DNA of 64,000 nucleotides, taken from NCBI GenBank assembly GCA_963817395.1, contig CAWFOC010000003.1, positions 1-64,000 of the forward strand. The letters run 5' to 3'. This document shows positions 36,475 through 43,809 of the stretch, one piece after another. The notes beneath the pieces were generated by a model that worked only from the letters and a program-made list of their open reading frames with translations, searched no databases and had not been told where the DNA came from. The translations under genes and the position numbers were made by a program. The stretch is from CAWGYQ01 sp963817395 (lineage in GTDB: Bacteria > Acidobacteriota > Vicinamibacteria > Vicinamibacterales > CAVPJW01). Every line of letters begins with the position of its first letter. Within the stretch, counting starts at the first letter, position 1.

Positions 36475-36733
36475 GGCGCCGGTCTAGCTCAAGCGCTCGA
36501 CTTGCCCCGAAACACCCGCGAAAACAGCCAGAACACAACGGCTGTGGGGGCCTTGCGGCGTCCCGGGGTGGCGACGCGCCAGAGTTGCGACGCCGCCAGA
36601 TGGGGTGTCGCCCAAGAGCCCGAGGCTGTCCGATGACGCGGAGTCATCCGCACTTCACCCGCCACCAGGACGCACGGTGCTCCCTCAGTCCTGACTGCAC
36701 TCAGGGCTTCGGACGATCGGAGGAACGACGGGT
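36475..36733 (+). other. Probable long 5' leader of the cold-shock gene
   Basis: About 250 bases after the promoter without a credible gene. A short stem (GATGAC with GTCATC) lies around 36634-36651, near the end of the leader. Long, structured leaders are characteristic of cspA-type mRNAs, where they respond to temperature; whether this one does is not shown by sequence. Confidence 0.4.
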
Positions 36734-36940
36734 ATGCCGACCGGCACCATAGCACGGCTCCTGATCGACAAGGGCTTTGGCTTCATCCGAGACGAGGGAG
36801 GGATCGAGCACTTCTTCCATCGGAGCTCGGTTCGCGGAGCGGTGTTCGAGCTGCTGCGCGAAGGCCAGCGTGTGGAGTTCACACCCGAGGAATCCGGGAA
36901 GGGCCCCCGCGCCGGCGAGGTTCGACTCGTCGAGAGCTAG
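36734..36940 (+). CDS. Cold-shock-domain protein, atypical subfamily
   Basis: 68 residues: MPTGTIARLLIDKGFGFIRD gives RNP1, and EHFFHRSSVRG gives RNP2. The barrel closes with KGPRAGEVRLVES. As in the other three copies, the KWFN aromatic segment is replaced (ARLLID). It has a strong promoter and a roughly 250-base leader, and an AGGA site upstream of the ATG. It stands alone as a transcription unit, with a hairpin at 36959-36974 just after the stop and tRNA-Sec about 170 bases downstream. Confidence 0.88.
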   Translation: MPTGTIARLLIDKGFGFIRDEGGIEHFFHRSSVRGAVFELLREGQRVEFTPEESGKGPRAGEVRLVES

Positions 36941-36958
36941 GTCTGGAACCGCTCGCCG

Positions 36959-36974
36959 GGCCCCGCTAGGGGCC
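36959..36974. terminator. GC-rich hairpin after the cold-shock gene
   Basis: GGCCCC (36959-36964), a GCTA loop, then GGGGCC (36969-36974): a perfect six-base stem 18 bases after the stop. It lacks a U-tract, so it is a weak terminator candidate. Confidence 0.35.
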
Positions 36975-37109
36975 GGCCTGTTGCCCGCCGCTCTGCCCGG
37001 CTCCGCTCTTCTCTCGCCGGGTTTTCGCCGCGTCGTCGGTCGAATCACGCCGCGACCCGCCAGTGGAGCCGTCTGCACATCAACGGGCCGCTGTCCCACT
37101 CGCAGAGCT

Positions 37110-37207
37110 GGAAGCGAACGGGGCCCGGTGGCCCTCCCGGTCTTCAAAATCGGTCGCTCCCCGCGTGACGCGGGGGGGCTGGGTTCGACTCCCAGGCGCT
37201 TCCGCCA
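37110..37207 (+). tRNA. selC: tRNA-Sec (selenocysteine), anticodon TCA
   Basis: A 98-base tRNA. The acceptor GGAAGCG pairs with CGCTTCC; an eighth A-G pair is mismatched. The anticodon stem CCGGT/ATCGG carries loop CTTCAAA with TCA at 37144-37146. There is a long extra arm (CCCCGCG, TGA, CGCGGGG), a T stem CTGGG/CCCAG with TTCGACT, discriminator G and encoded CCA. The long variable arm and UCA anticodon identify it as tRNA-Sec, which reads UGA when SelB and a SECIS element are present. None of those is in the window. Confidence 0.93.
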
Positions 37208-37245
37208 ATCGACGTCTTACAGTTGGAGAAGGCGCTCTCGCCGCG

Positions 37246-37944
37246 TCACTCCAGGAGCTGGAGAAAAGCGTCGGTATCGCTCAGGTCTCGAAACACGACA
37301 TCCGCGCCGCTGGCGGCTAGCATCTCGGCATCGCAAGGCCCCGTCGCGACGCCAATCGATCGGGCCCCGGCCGCCGCCGCGCATCGGACATCGTGCGGCG
37401 TGTCGCCAATCACGATGACGTCCGACGCTTCTCCCACCGACGCACCGCAGACGCCGGCTCGCCCGATGGCGATCGGCACCAGCACATTTCGATCGTGGGC
37501 CTCTTCGCCGAACGCCCCGCAGGCGAAGAATTTCCACAAGCCGAAATGATCGAGCTTGACCTGCGCCGCGTCGGAGAAGTTGCCCGTGACGAGCGCAAGG
37601 AAGACATCGGACCGGCGCTCGAGCACCGGAAGGAGCTCGGCGATTCCTGGCAGGATGCGCTTGGCCGCTGAGGGACGCTCGAGTTCCTCGACGAGGATCG
37701 ACACATAGCGCATGCGAAACCGTTCGAGCGTCGTCGGCGCCGAGTCGATCTGTGCGGTCTCGACCGCCTCGGCGAGAATGACTGAATCGGTGCGGCCCGC
37801 CATCGGGATCCCCGCGAGACCCTCGGCGACGCCGAACACCTCCTCGAAGGCGCGCGTCATCGCCCGGACGCCAGCGCCGGCGGTGAGAATGAGCGTTCCG
37901 TCGATGTCGAAGAGGAGGATCTTCGGTCGGCGGGCGCGAATCAC
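37246..37944 (-). CDS. HAD-superfamily phosphatase
   Basis: 232 residues. HAD motif I LLFDIDGTL (nucleophile Asp), motif II TGNFSDAAQ and motif IV VIGDTPHDV (paired Asp-type acids) are seen, with a helical cap between motif I and II, so a phosphoglycolate-phosphatase-like monophosphatase. The GTG start at 37944 overlaps the cold-shock TGA (GTGA), and the longer N-terminal reading to 38070 belongs to the neighbour. Substrate unknown. It is transcribed with the upstream cold-shock gene, which is unusual company. Confidence 0.82.
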   Translation of the reverse strand: MIRARRPKILLFDIDGTLILTAGAGVRAMTRAFEEVFGVAEGLAGIPMAGRTDSVILAEAVETAQIDSAPTTLERFRMRYVSILVEELERPSAAKRILPGIAELLPVLERRSDVFLALVTGNFSDAAQVKLDHFGLWKFFACGAFGEEAHDRNVLVPIAIGRAGVCGASVGEASDVIVIGDTPHDVRCAAAAGARSIGVATGPCDAEMLAASGADVVFRDLSDTDAFLQLLE

Positions 37945-38144
37945 GCTTCGGAGCGGACGTTGCCGGCGCGGGGTCCTTTGGGTGACGGTTCCTCGTCGAA
38001 GCTCACGCGCTGGCCTTCGTTCAATTGATCGAAGCTGCCGCCGGCCACTGAGCTGCGATGAAAGAACCACTCCTGTCCACCGTCGTCGCGAATGAACCCG
38101 AATCCGCGGTCTCTGACGAGTCGCTTAATCGTTCCGTTTGGCAT
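37941..38144 (-). CDS. Cold-shock-domain protein, atypical subfamily, coupled to a HAD gene
   Basis: 67 residues starting MPNGTIKRLVRDRGFGFIRD, then EWFFHRSSVAGG and a C-terminal SPKGPRAGNVRSEA. RNP1 is RGFGFI and RNP2 FFHRSS. ATG 38144 has a GGAGGAGG ribosome site; an upstream Met at 38180 does not. It is the only one of the four copies directly coupled to another gene (GTGA overlap with the HAD phosphatase). The aromatic KWFN residues are absent here too (KRLVRD). Confidence 0.88.
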   Translation of the reverse strand: MPNGTIKRLVRDRGFGFIRDDGGQEWFFHRSSVAGGSFDQLNEGQRVSFDEEPSPKGPRAGNVRSEA

Positions 38145-38311
38145 GCCCCTCCTCCGGTCGAACTCGCAGGCCGCCACCACCGGGCGGCGCGTCGTCGCGC
38201 GTCGTGCCGCCTGCGTGTTGCGAATCCGGCCCGGCTGCGCTGACGCCCACTCTGGCGGATTTGGCGGCAGGAATCAACCTGAGCCGTGTCCCAAGAGGCG
38301 TGCTACGCACA

Positions 38312-39403
38312 CTAGGGCAGCGTCGGTCGCCGGTACGGCGTACTCGCTGGCGACAGACTTCGCAGAAACGCCAGCAGCTCGCGCCGCTGGGTTGGACTCA
38401 CCGTCCACGCTTGCATCTTCTCGTCCAGACCTGGGTTCTTGTAGCCGCCCTGCAGCATGAAGTCGACAGCCTCTTCGAGCGTCGCAGCCCGGCCGTCGTG
38501 GAAGTACGGTCCGCTGAGCGCCACGCCTCGAAGCGACGGCGTCTTGAAGGCGCCCATGAGCTTCTTCATCTCGTCGGTGACCGGCTGATTGGCCTTGGTC
38601 GCGGCATCCGTCAGGATTTGACCGCGGCCCATGTCGACCTTTTCCTTGTCGAACCCGATGCCGACATTGTGGAACAACGTATCGGTGAAGAGCGGAGGCA
38701 GGTGACAGTTCGTGCAGTGCGCGACGTCAGAAAAGACGACGAATCCACGCCCGGCTTCGGTGCGCTTGAGCGAGGCCTCGTCCTGCGGATGCCGATCCCA
38801 TGCGGTGTCGCCCGCGTGAATGGTGCGCACGAACGTCGCGAGCGCCTGAACGATCCGCGCCCCGGTGGTTTCGCCCCCGAACTCCTTTTGAAACGCCGCG
38901 CTGTACGCGGGAATCGCTTCCACCTCTTTGGCGATCGCATCGGGGTCGGCGCCCATCTGCGAGCGCCAGGCGGCCAGAATCTGCGCCTCGAGTCCTTTGG
39001 CTCGGCCATCCCAGTACAAGTCGGGATAGTACGCCGCGCCGTAGAGCGTTGGGGTGTGCCGCGTGTTGATGCTGCCGTCGAATCGCGGCGAGAGCGCGAG
39101 GCCATCGGTCCATCCCTTTTCGGGGACGTGACACGTCTCGCACGACATTTGTTTCGTACGCGACAGTCGCTTGTCGAAGAAGAGCTGCTCGCCGAGCGCA
39201 ATCTTGCCCGGGCTCATCGGATTGTCGGGCGGCACTGTGATGGGCTGGGATTGCAGCCCGCGCGGCAGTGCGAACGCGGCTTGAGGGGCCTGCGCGCCGC
39301 CTCCGCGATGTGCCCTCATCGCGCTGGCGCGTGTCCAGAGGAGCGCCACTGCCAGGACGACAATCACGACGAAACAAGCGGCAGCTCTCACGAATCGGAT
39401 CAT
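38312..39403 (-). CDS. Di-haem cytochrome c peroxidase (MauG/CcpA family)
   Basis: 363 residues with a membrane anchor or signal segment (ACFVVIVVLAVALLW, about residues 10-25). Two CXXCH haem sites are visible: SCETCHVPEKGW and HCTNCHLPPLF, as in di-haem peroxidases that reduce H2O2 or modify periplasmic proteins. The ATG at 39403 with a GGAGGG site was chosen over the frame from 39505. No frameshift. It is located between the cold-shock unit and the pseudo-ABC gene, transcribed with neither in an obvious way. Confidence 0.88.
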   Translation of the reverse strand: MIRFVRAAACFVVIVVLAVALLWTRASAMRAHRGGGAQAPQAAFALPRGLQSQPITVPPDNPMSPGKIALGEQLFFDKRLSRTKQMSCETCHVPEKGWTDGLALSPRFDGSINTRHTPTLYGAAYYPDLYWDGRAKGLEAQILAAWRSQMGADPDAIAKEVEAIPAYSAAFQKEFGGETTGARIVQALATFVRTIHAGDTAWDRHPQDEASLKRTEAGRGFVVFSDVAHCTNCHLPPLFTDTLFHNVGIGFDKEKVDMGRGQILTDAATKANQPVTDEMKKLMGAFKTPSLRGVALSGPYFHDGRAATLEEAVDFMLQGGYKNPGLDEKMQAWTVSPTQRRELLAFLRSLSPASTPYRRPTLP

Positions 39404-39470
39404 GATCCCTCCTCTGTCGCGATCGATTCTCGCCTGCGGTTCCCGACCGGTCAAGTCGGCTCCCCCGGTT

Positions 39471-40190
39471 TCACCCGAACCAGCGTGCCCACTTCGAACG
39501 CTCACTCAACACGCCGGTAGCCGGCTGCCAGGTCCACGCCCGGGCGTCCACTCCGCCGGCCAGCCGCGCATCGGCCGTGAAGGCCACCACGGTGAGGGCC
39601 CGGCTCTTCGCCAGGCGGAGCACAACGGCGGCGAACGTCGAGGCGTCGTCAGTCGACAAGGTGGCGGTGGGATGCTCCATCAGCAACACCTGCGGATCGA
39701 GCGCGATGGCCCGGGCGAGACGAAGCCGCGCACGGTCGAGCGCGTCGAGCGATCGTACGCGCCGCTCCAGAATCCCGTCGGTGATGCCAACGTCACGTGC
39801 CAGCTGCCGGACCGGCTCGATCATCTCGGCCGGAAGCGGATCGAGGTCGAGTGTGAGAGGAATCGCCAGATTCTGCACGACCGTCAGATCCTCCAACAGC
39901 ACGACGCGCTCGCTCACGATGCCGAAGCGATCGACGAGAGCCAGCCACTCGTCACCCGTCGGGACCAACGCCGTGCTGCGGCCAAACACGCAGATCTCCC
40001 CTGCGTCGGGCAGCGCGGCGCCGGTGAGCAGATTGACGAACACCTCGGCGCTCAGGGCGTCGAAGCCCAGGAGTACCGCGCGATCGCCCTTCGCGATCCG
40101 CAGCTCCTTGACCCGCAGAGGTCGAAGCGCGTGGTAGCCCTTCGTCACGTCACGAACGTCGATGATCACGTGCGGGTCTGGCGCGTTCAT
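39471..40190 (-). CDS. ABC-ATPase-like protein with degenerate catalytic motifs
   Basis: 239 residues with the overall layout of an ABC nucleotide-binding domain (VTKGYHALRPLRVKELRIAKGDRAVLL opens it). All the catalytic positions are changed: the P-loop reads GFDALSAEV instead of GxxGxGKS/T, so the Lys is absent; the signature is LDALDRARLRLARAI instead of SGGQ; the Walker B region ends LLMEHPT with His in place of the catalytic Glu; and the H-loop reads AFTADA. It cannot hydrolyse ATP by the known mechanism. It is 32 bases after a small membrane protein gene on the same strand, a likely partner. Confidence 0.72.
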   Translation of the reverse strand: MNAPDPHVIIDVRDVTKGYHALRPLRVKELRIAKGDRAVLLGFDALSAEVFVNLLTGAALPDAGEICVFGRSTALVPTGDEWLALVDRFGIVSERVVLLEDLTVVQNLAIPLTLDLDPLPAEMIEPVRQLARDVGITDGILERRVRSLDALDRARLRLARAIALDPQVLLMEHPTATLSTDDASTFAAVVLRLAKSRALTVVAFTADARLAGGVDARAWTWQPATGVLSERSKWARWFG

Positions 40191-40222
40191 GCGGATCTCA
40201 GGGGCAGTTGAGACTGGACGGG

Positions 40223-40699
40223 TCAGTCGGCCGCAAGACGGCTGTCGACTTCGGCGACGACGCGGGCGCTGGCGGAGAGCGCGCCGATCTCGATGCCGAA
40301 TGCCCACAGATTGAGCCCGACCGCGACGTAGGCCAGCAGGCCGTGCACAACCGGCGGCAGGACCCGTGTGTCTACGCTGGCACCGAGGATGGCCGTCACC
40401 ATCGTCACCATCATGGCGAGCGTGCCCACCCTGAAGACCGGCCGCCTGAGGCGGGCTATCTCGGCGGCGTATCGACTGGACAGGCCCCCTTCGGTGGCGG
40501 CCTCACGGACGGCCTTCCCCTTGCCCACCAGGTAAAACAGCGTCATCGAGTGTGCGAGCAAGGTGAGGAGCGTCGAAAACAGGCCGACGCTGACGTGACG
40601 GAGTAGATCCGCGTCGGAAGCCGCGCCGAGGCCGAGGAAGGTCGTGAGGAGCAGGCCTGCGATGGAAACGGCGACGCCCGTGAGGAGCGCAATTGACAC
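40223..40699 (-). CDS. Small integral membrane protein, unknown
   Basis: 158 residues with about four hydrophobic segments (for example IALLTGVAVSIAGLLLTTFL, GLFSTLLTLLAHSMTLFYLV, VGTLAMMVTMVTAILG and GLLAYVAVGLNLWAFGIEIG). The GTG at 40699 starts it. The loop between segments 2 and 3 is Arg/Glu-rich, so probably cytoplasmic. I do not recognise the family. Its position directly before the degenerate ABC gene suggests a membrane-plus-cytosolic pair, but no transport substrate can be deduced. Stop and start are 32 bases apart. Confidence 0.62.
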   Translation of the reverse strand: MSIALLTGVAVSIAGLLLTTFLGLGAASDADLLRHVSVGLFSTLLTLLAHSMTLFYLVGKGKAVREAATEGGLSSRYAAEIARLRRPVFRVGTLAMMVTMVTAILGASVDTRVLPPVVHGLLAYVAVGLNLWAFGIEIGALSASARVVAEVDSRLAAD

Positions 40700-40782
40700 G
40701 ACGGGTCAGAACCTGAGCCAGTCAGGGCTGGTCGGGGTGCGCCGATGGGAGCTGGTGCTGGTGCTCGTCGCGCCCGGCGCGC

Positions 40783-41760
40783 TCACGCGTGGGCCCGACG
40801 GGCGGATTGAGGACGCCGGCGAACGGGACGGCCCTGGCGTTTCACGAGCGCTTTGTACTCGCGAATCAGCAGCTCCAGATGGTTCTTCTCCTCGTCGGCG
40901 AACTCCAGGAAGATCTGCTTGCCTTCGGAGTCTTCGAACCGCTCACCGTAGCGCTTGAAAAAGCGGTGCGATCCGCGCTCGCACCGGATGCCGATGAGCA
41001 GTGCCTGCCGATCATTGACGCCGCGCGTGAGCCGGTCGGCGCCCTCGGCGAAGAGACCGTTGGCGGCGCCCTTGAAAAAGAGGAATGTCGGACGGGACTC
41101 GAGCTGCGGATCCTCCGCGAGCAACCGCTCGTAGCGCGCTTCGAGCGTCGAGAGGTGCTCCTTTTCCTCCTCGGCGAGCTTCATGAACACTTTGCGCCCT
41201 CGCGCATCGCGCGTGATTCGCGCCGCGCGCGTATAGAATTCCAGGCCGCTCCGCTCCGTCGCAATCGCGATGCGCAAGGCGTCGCGGGCGAAGAGCAGCT
41301 CAGTGGTGCCTCCGTCGCTGGCCGGAGTCTTCTGACCGGTGCGGCACTCCTCGCAGGTCCCGTAGATCTGCAGGACGCTCTGCCGCGCCGAGAAGCCACG
41401 CGCCGTGGCCACCTCCTCGACGAGCGCTTCGATGTCGGAGCTCAGGAACTCGAACGAGCGATTGCAGCTCTTGCAGATGAGATGAAAGTGCCGAGGATGG
41501 CGGTACGAGTGTTCGAATCGGAACCGGCCCTCGCCAAAGTCCACCTTGCGCGCAATGCCGGCATCGACCATCCACTGCAGGGCACGATAGACCGTCGCGC
41601 GACTGATGCGCTGGTCCTCCCGCCGGATGAGATCGACCAGATCGTCCGCCGACAGGTGACCCTCCTGACGGAGAAACACGTTCAGGATGAGATCCCGCTT
41701 GCCGGACCGCTTGCTGCCGGCCGGCCGGAGTCGTTCGAGATCGGGCAGAGGGGTGTGCAT
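40783..41760 (-). CDS. Fur-family regulator fused to a ferritin-like (rubrerythrin-type) di-iron domain
   Basis: 325 residues. Residues ~15-130 are Fur-like: winged helix (LILNVFLRQEGHLSADDLVDLI, SRATVYRALQWM), metal/His region (HPRHFHLICKSC) and a CEEC zinc pair. Residues ~155-310 form a four-helix ferritin-like domain with both EExxH motifs (EEEKEH, DEEKNH) and the two extra Glu, so a complete di-iron site. It looks like a regulator with two iron/peroxide sensing modules. It follows erpA by about 70 bases; an inverted repeat lies in that gap and touches the ATG at 41760. An upstream TTG at 41781 is possible but has no ribosome site. Confidence 0.8.
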   Translation of the reverse strand: MHTPLPDLERLRPAGSKRSGKRDLILNVFLRQEGHLSADDLVDLIRREDQRISRATVYRALQWMVDAGIARKVDFGEGRFRFEHSYRHPRHFHLICKSCNRSFEFLSSDIEALVEEVATARGFSARQSVLQIYGTCEECRTGQKTPASDGGTTELLFARDALRIAIATERSGLEFYTRAARITRDARGRKVFMKLAEEEKEHLSTLEARYERLLAEDPQLESRPTFLFFKGAANGLFAEGADRLTRGVNDRQALLIGIRCERGSHRFFKRYGERFEDSEGKQIFLEFADEEKNHLELLIREYKALVKRQGRPVRRRPQSARRAHA

Positions 41761-41821
41761 GACAGTTGACGTGATGCTCAACCGATCAGGTCGACGCCGC
41801 CGCGACGTCAGTCAACTGTCA
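41760..41821. promoter_or_regulatory. 11-bp inverted repeat between erpA and the Fur-ferritin gene
   Basis: TGACAGTTGAC (41760-41770) and GTCAACTGTCA (41811-41821) are exact complements, 40 bases apart, the first touching the Fur-ferritin ATG and the second near the erpA stop. The arm spacing of about four helical turns suits binding of two dimers or a loop; an operator for the encoded regulator is the simplest reading. Confidence 0.45.
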
Positions 41822-41831
41822 GCAGCGGCGG

Positions 41832-42185
41832 TCAGTGAGCGTGTCCAGCGGCGGCGCCTTCTTCGACGGTGAACGACTGGCCGCAGCCGCAGGTCGAAAC
41901 GGCATTGGGATTCTTGATCGTGAATCCCCCGCCGGTGACGTTGTCCACGAAGTCGACTTCGGCGTTGTTCAGATACCGGATGCTGATCGGGTCGATGTAG
42001 AGCTTCACGCCGTTCGACTCGAACACCTGGTCACCCGCCCCGCCGCTTTCCTCGATCATCAAGCCGTACTGAAAGCCCGAGCAGCCGCCACCTTGCACAA
42101 AGACACGCAGGCCACTGCCGGCCTTGTTTTCCTCGGTGAGCAGCTCGCTAATCTTGGACGCGGCTGCCTCAGACACATTAATCAT
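41832..42185 (-). CDS. erpA: Iron-sulfur cluster insertion protein, A-type (ErpA/IscA/HesB)
   Basis: 117 residues. The three conserved cysteines are GGGCSGFQYG and, at the end, STCGCGQSF, which bind and deliver an Fe-S cluster to target proteins. The ATG at 42185 follows GGAGC. It has a strong promoter (TTGCTG, 17 bases, TATAAT) and is first in a probable two-gene operon with the Fur-ferritin fusion. The C-terminal extension (VEEGAAAGHAH) is longer and more His/Ala-rich than in E. coli ErpA. It could equally be called IscA; ErpA is preferred for the stand-alone setting, without isc genes. Confidence 0.87.
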   Translation of the reverse strand: MINVSEAAASKISELLTEENKAGSGLRVFVQGGGCSGFQYGLMIEESGGAGDQVFESNGVKLYIDPISIRYLNNAEVDFVDNVTGGGFTIKNPNAVSTCGCGQSFTVEEGAAAGHAH

Positions 42186-42217
42186 GTCGGATGCTCCTTG
42201 GGTTGTCGCCCTAGCAA

Positions 42218-42246
42218 ATTATACCCGCCGGGAATGGGCACAGCAA
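42218..42246 (-). promoter_or_regulatory. Strong sigma-70 promoter of the erpA unit
   Basis: On the minus strand, TTGCTG (42246-42241), exactly 17 bases, then TATAAT (42223-42218). The ErpA ATG at 42185 is 32 bases downstream of the -10. This is one of the best promoters in the window. Confidence 0.7.
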
Positions 42247-42368
42247 TAGCCGGGCACCCACGCCGGTTCTCTCTGGGCCGCGCATCCACAACACCGGCAA
42301 CGACTTCTGAATGCGCACGAGGCCGGTCAGCCTTGAGTCGCCCCAGCCTTCGGGAGGATACTTCGCTC

Positions 42369-43802
42369 ATGTCGCACGAGCAGCCGTTCTTCCTCGCCGG
42401 AGCCTGGACACGCTCCGAGCACGCCCTGCCGGTGATCAACCCGTTCGACGGCTCGACGGTCGCGACGACATGGCTGGCCGGGGATGCGGAACTGGAACAG
42501 GCGACGGTGGCGGCGCTGGGAGCCGCCGCGCGGATGAGGGAACTGGCGGCGTATGAGCGAGCGGGCATTCTCGAGGCCGCGGCCCGGGATCTGCGCGGGC
42601 GCCGCGACGAGGTCGCGCGCACCCTGGCCAGCGAAGCGGGCAAACCCATTCGTGATGCGCTCACTGAGGTGGATCGCGCCACGATGACCTTCCAGGTATC
42701 CGCTCAGGAGGCGCGCCGGATCGGCGGTGAAGTGATCCCCATCGATCTCGCCCCGCATGGACGCGGACGAATCGGCGTCACCCGGCGGTTTCCCCTTGGC
42801 CCGATCGCCGCCATTTCGCCGTTCAACTTTCCGCTCAATCTCGCCGTCCACAAGGTGGCGCCGGCCATCGCGGCCGGGAACCCGGTCGTCCTCAAGCCAG
42901 CGACCAAGACGCCGCTGAGCGCGCTCAACCTGGCTCTCGCCCTCGAGCGCGGGGGTCTTCCGGCGGGCGCTCTGAGCGTGCTCCCGATGCCGCGTGAGAC
43001 CGGCGATCATCTCGTGAGCGATCCGCGCTTCAAGCTGCTGACCTTCACCGGCTCGTCCGCGGTCGGCTGGGGCATGAAGGGCCGCGCAGGCAAGAAACGC
43101 GTGATTCTCGAGCTTGGTGGGAACGCGGGCGTGATCGTGGACGAAACGGCCGACCTCGACTTCGCGGCCAAGCGAGTGACGACGGGAGGGTTCGCCTTCG
43201 CGGGACAAAGCTGTATTTCGGTTCAGCGCGTCTTCGTTCACAGTTCCGTGTTCGACCGCTTCGCCGATCGGCTGGTGGCAGACGTGGCGTCGCTGAACGT
43301 GGGCAATCCGCTCGACCCGGCCACCGATCTCGGTCCGATGATCGAAGAGTCCGAAGCCGCGCGGGTGGAGGCCTGGGTTCAGGAAGCCGTCGACGCCGGG
43401 GCTCGCGTGCTGATTGGAGGACGTCGGCTCGGTCCGTCGCTCTACGCGCCCACCGTGCTCACCGATGTGCCGGTCACGGCGAAGGTGTGCGCGCAGGAAG
43501 TCTTCGCGCCGCTGGTGGGCCTGTACCGATACACAGATTTCAACGACGCCCTCGCCGATCTCAATCAATCGACCTACGGGCTCCAGGCCGGCGTCTTCAC
43601 CAACGATTTGCAGCGGACGCTCACCGCATTCGATCGGATCGAAGTCGGCGGCCTGATCATCAACGACGTGCCGACGTGGCGCATCGACCACATGCCGTAC
43701 GGCGGGGTCAAGGACTCCGGGCTGGGACGCGAAGGCCCGCGCTACACCATCGAAGAGATGACCGAGTTGAAGTTGCTCGTCATCAATCAGGACGTCGGGT
43801 GA
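42369..43802 (+). CDS. NAD(P)-dependent aldehyde dehydrogenase
   Basis: 477 residues, ALDH superfamily. Catalytic Cys in FAGQSCISVQRV; Glu in ELGGNAGVIV; the NAD site SPFNFPLNLAVHKVAPAIAAG; and the C-terminal PYGGVKDSGLGREGPRY. It oxidises an aldehyde to an acid; which one is unknown. The ATG at 42369 begins the usual N-terminal domain; the open frame extends upstream to 41835, but that is antisense to erpA. No frameshift. It is followed by fdhE 8 bases later, so probably cotranscribed with it. Confidence 0.9.
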   Translation: MSHEQPFFLAGAWTRSEHALPVINPFDGSTVATTWLAGDAELEQATVAALGAAARMRELAAYERAGILEAAARDLRGRRDEVARTLASEAGKPIRDALTEVDRATMTFQVSAQEARRIGGEVIPIDLAPHGRGRIGVTRRFPLGPIAAISPFNFPLNLAVHKVAPAIAAGNPVVLKPATKTPLSALNLALALERGGLPAGALSVLPMPRETGDHLVSDPRFKLLTFTGSSAVGWGMKGRAGKKRVILELGGNAGVIVDETADLDFAAKRVTTGGFAFAGQSCISVQRVFVHSSVFDRFADRLVADVASLNVGNPLDPATDLGPMIEESEAARVEAWVQEAVDAGARVLIGGRRLGPSLYAPTVLTDVPVTAKVCAQEVFAPLVGLYRYTDFNDALADLNQSTYGLQAGVFTNDLQRTLTAFDRIEVGGLIINDVPTWRIDHMPYGGVKDSGLGREGPRYTIEEMTELKLLVINQDVG

Positions 43803-43809
43803 TGGTCGC

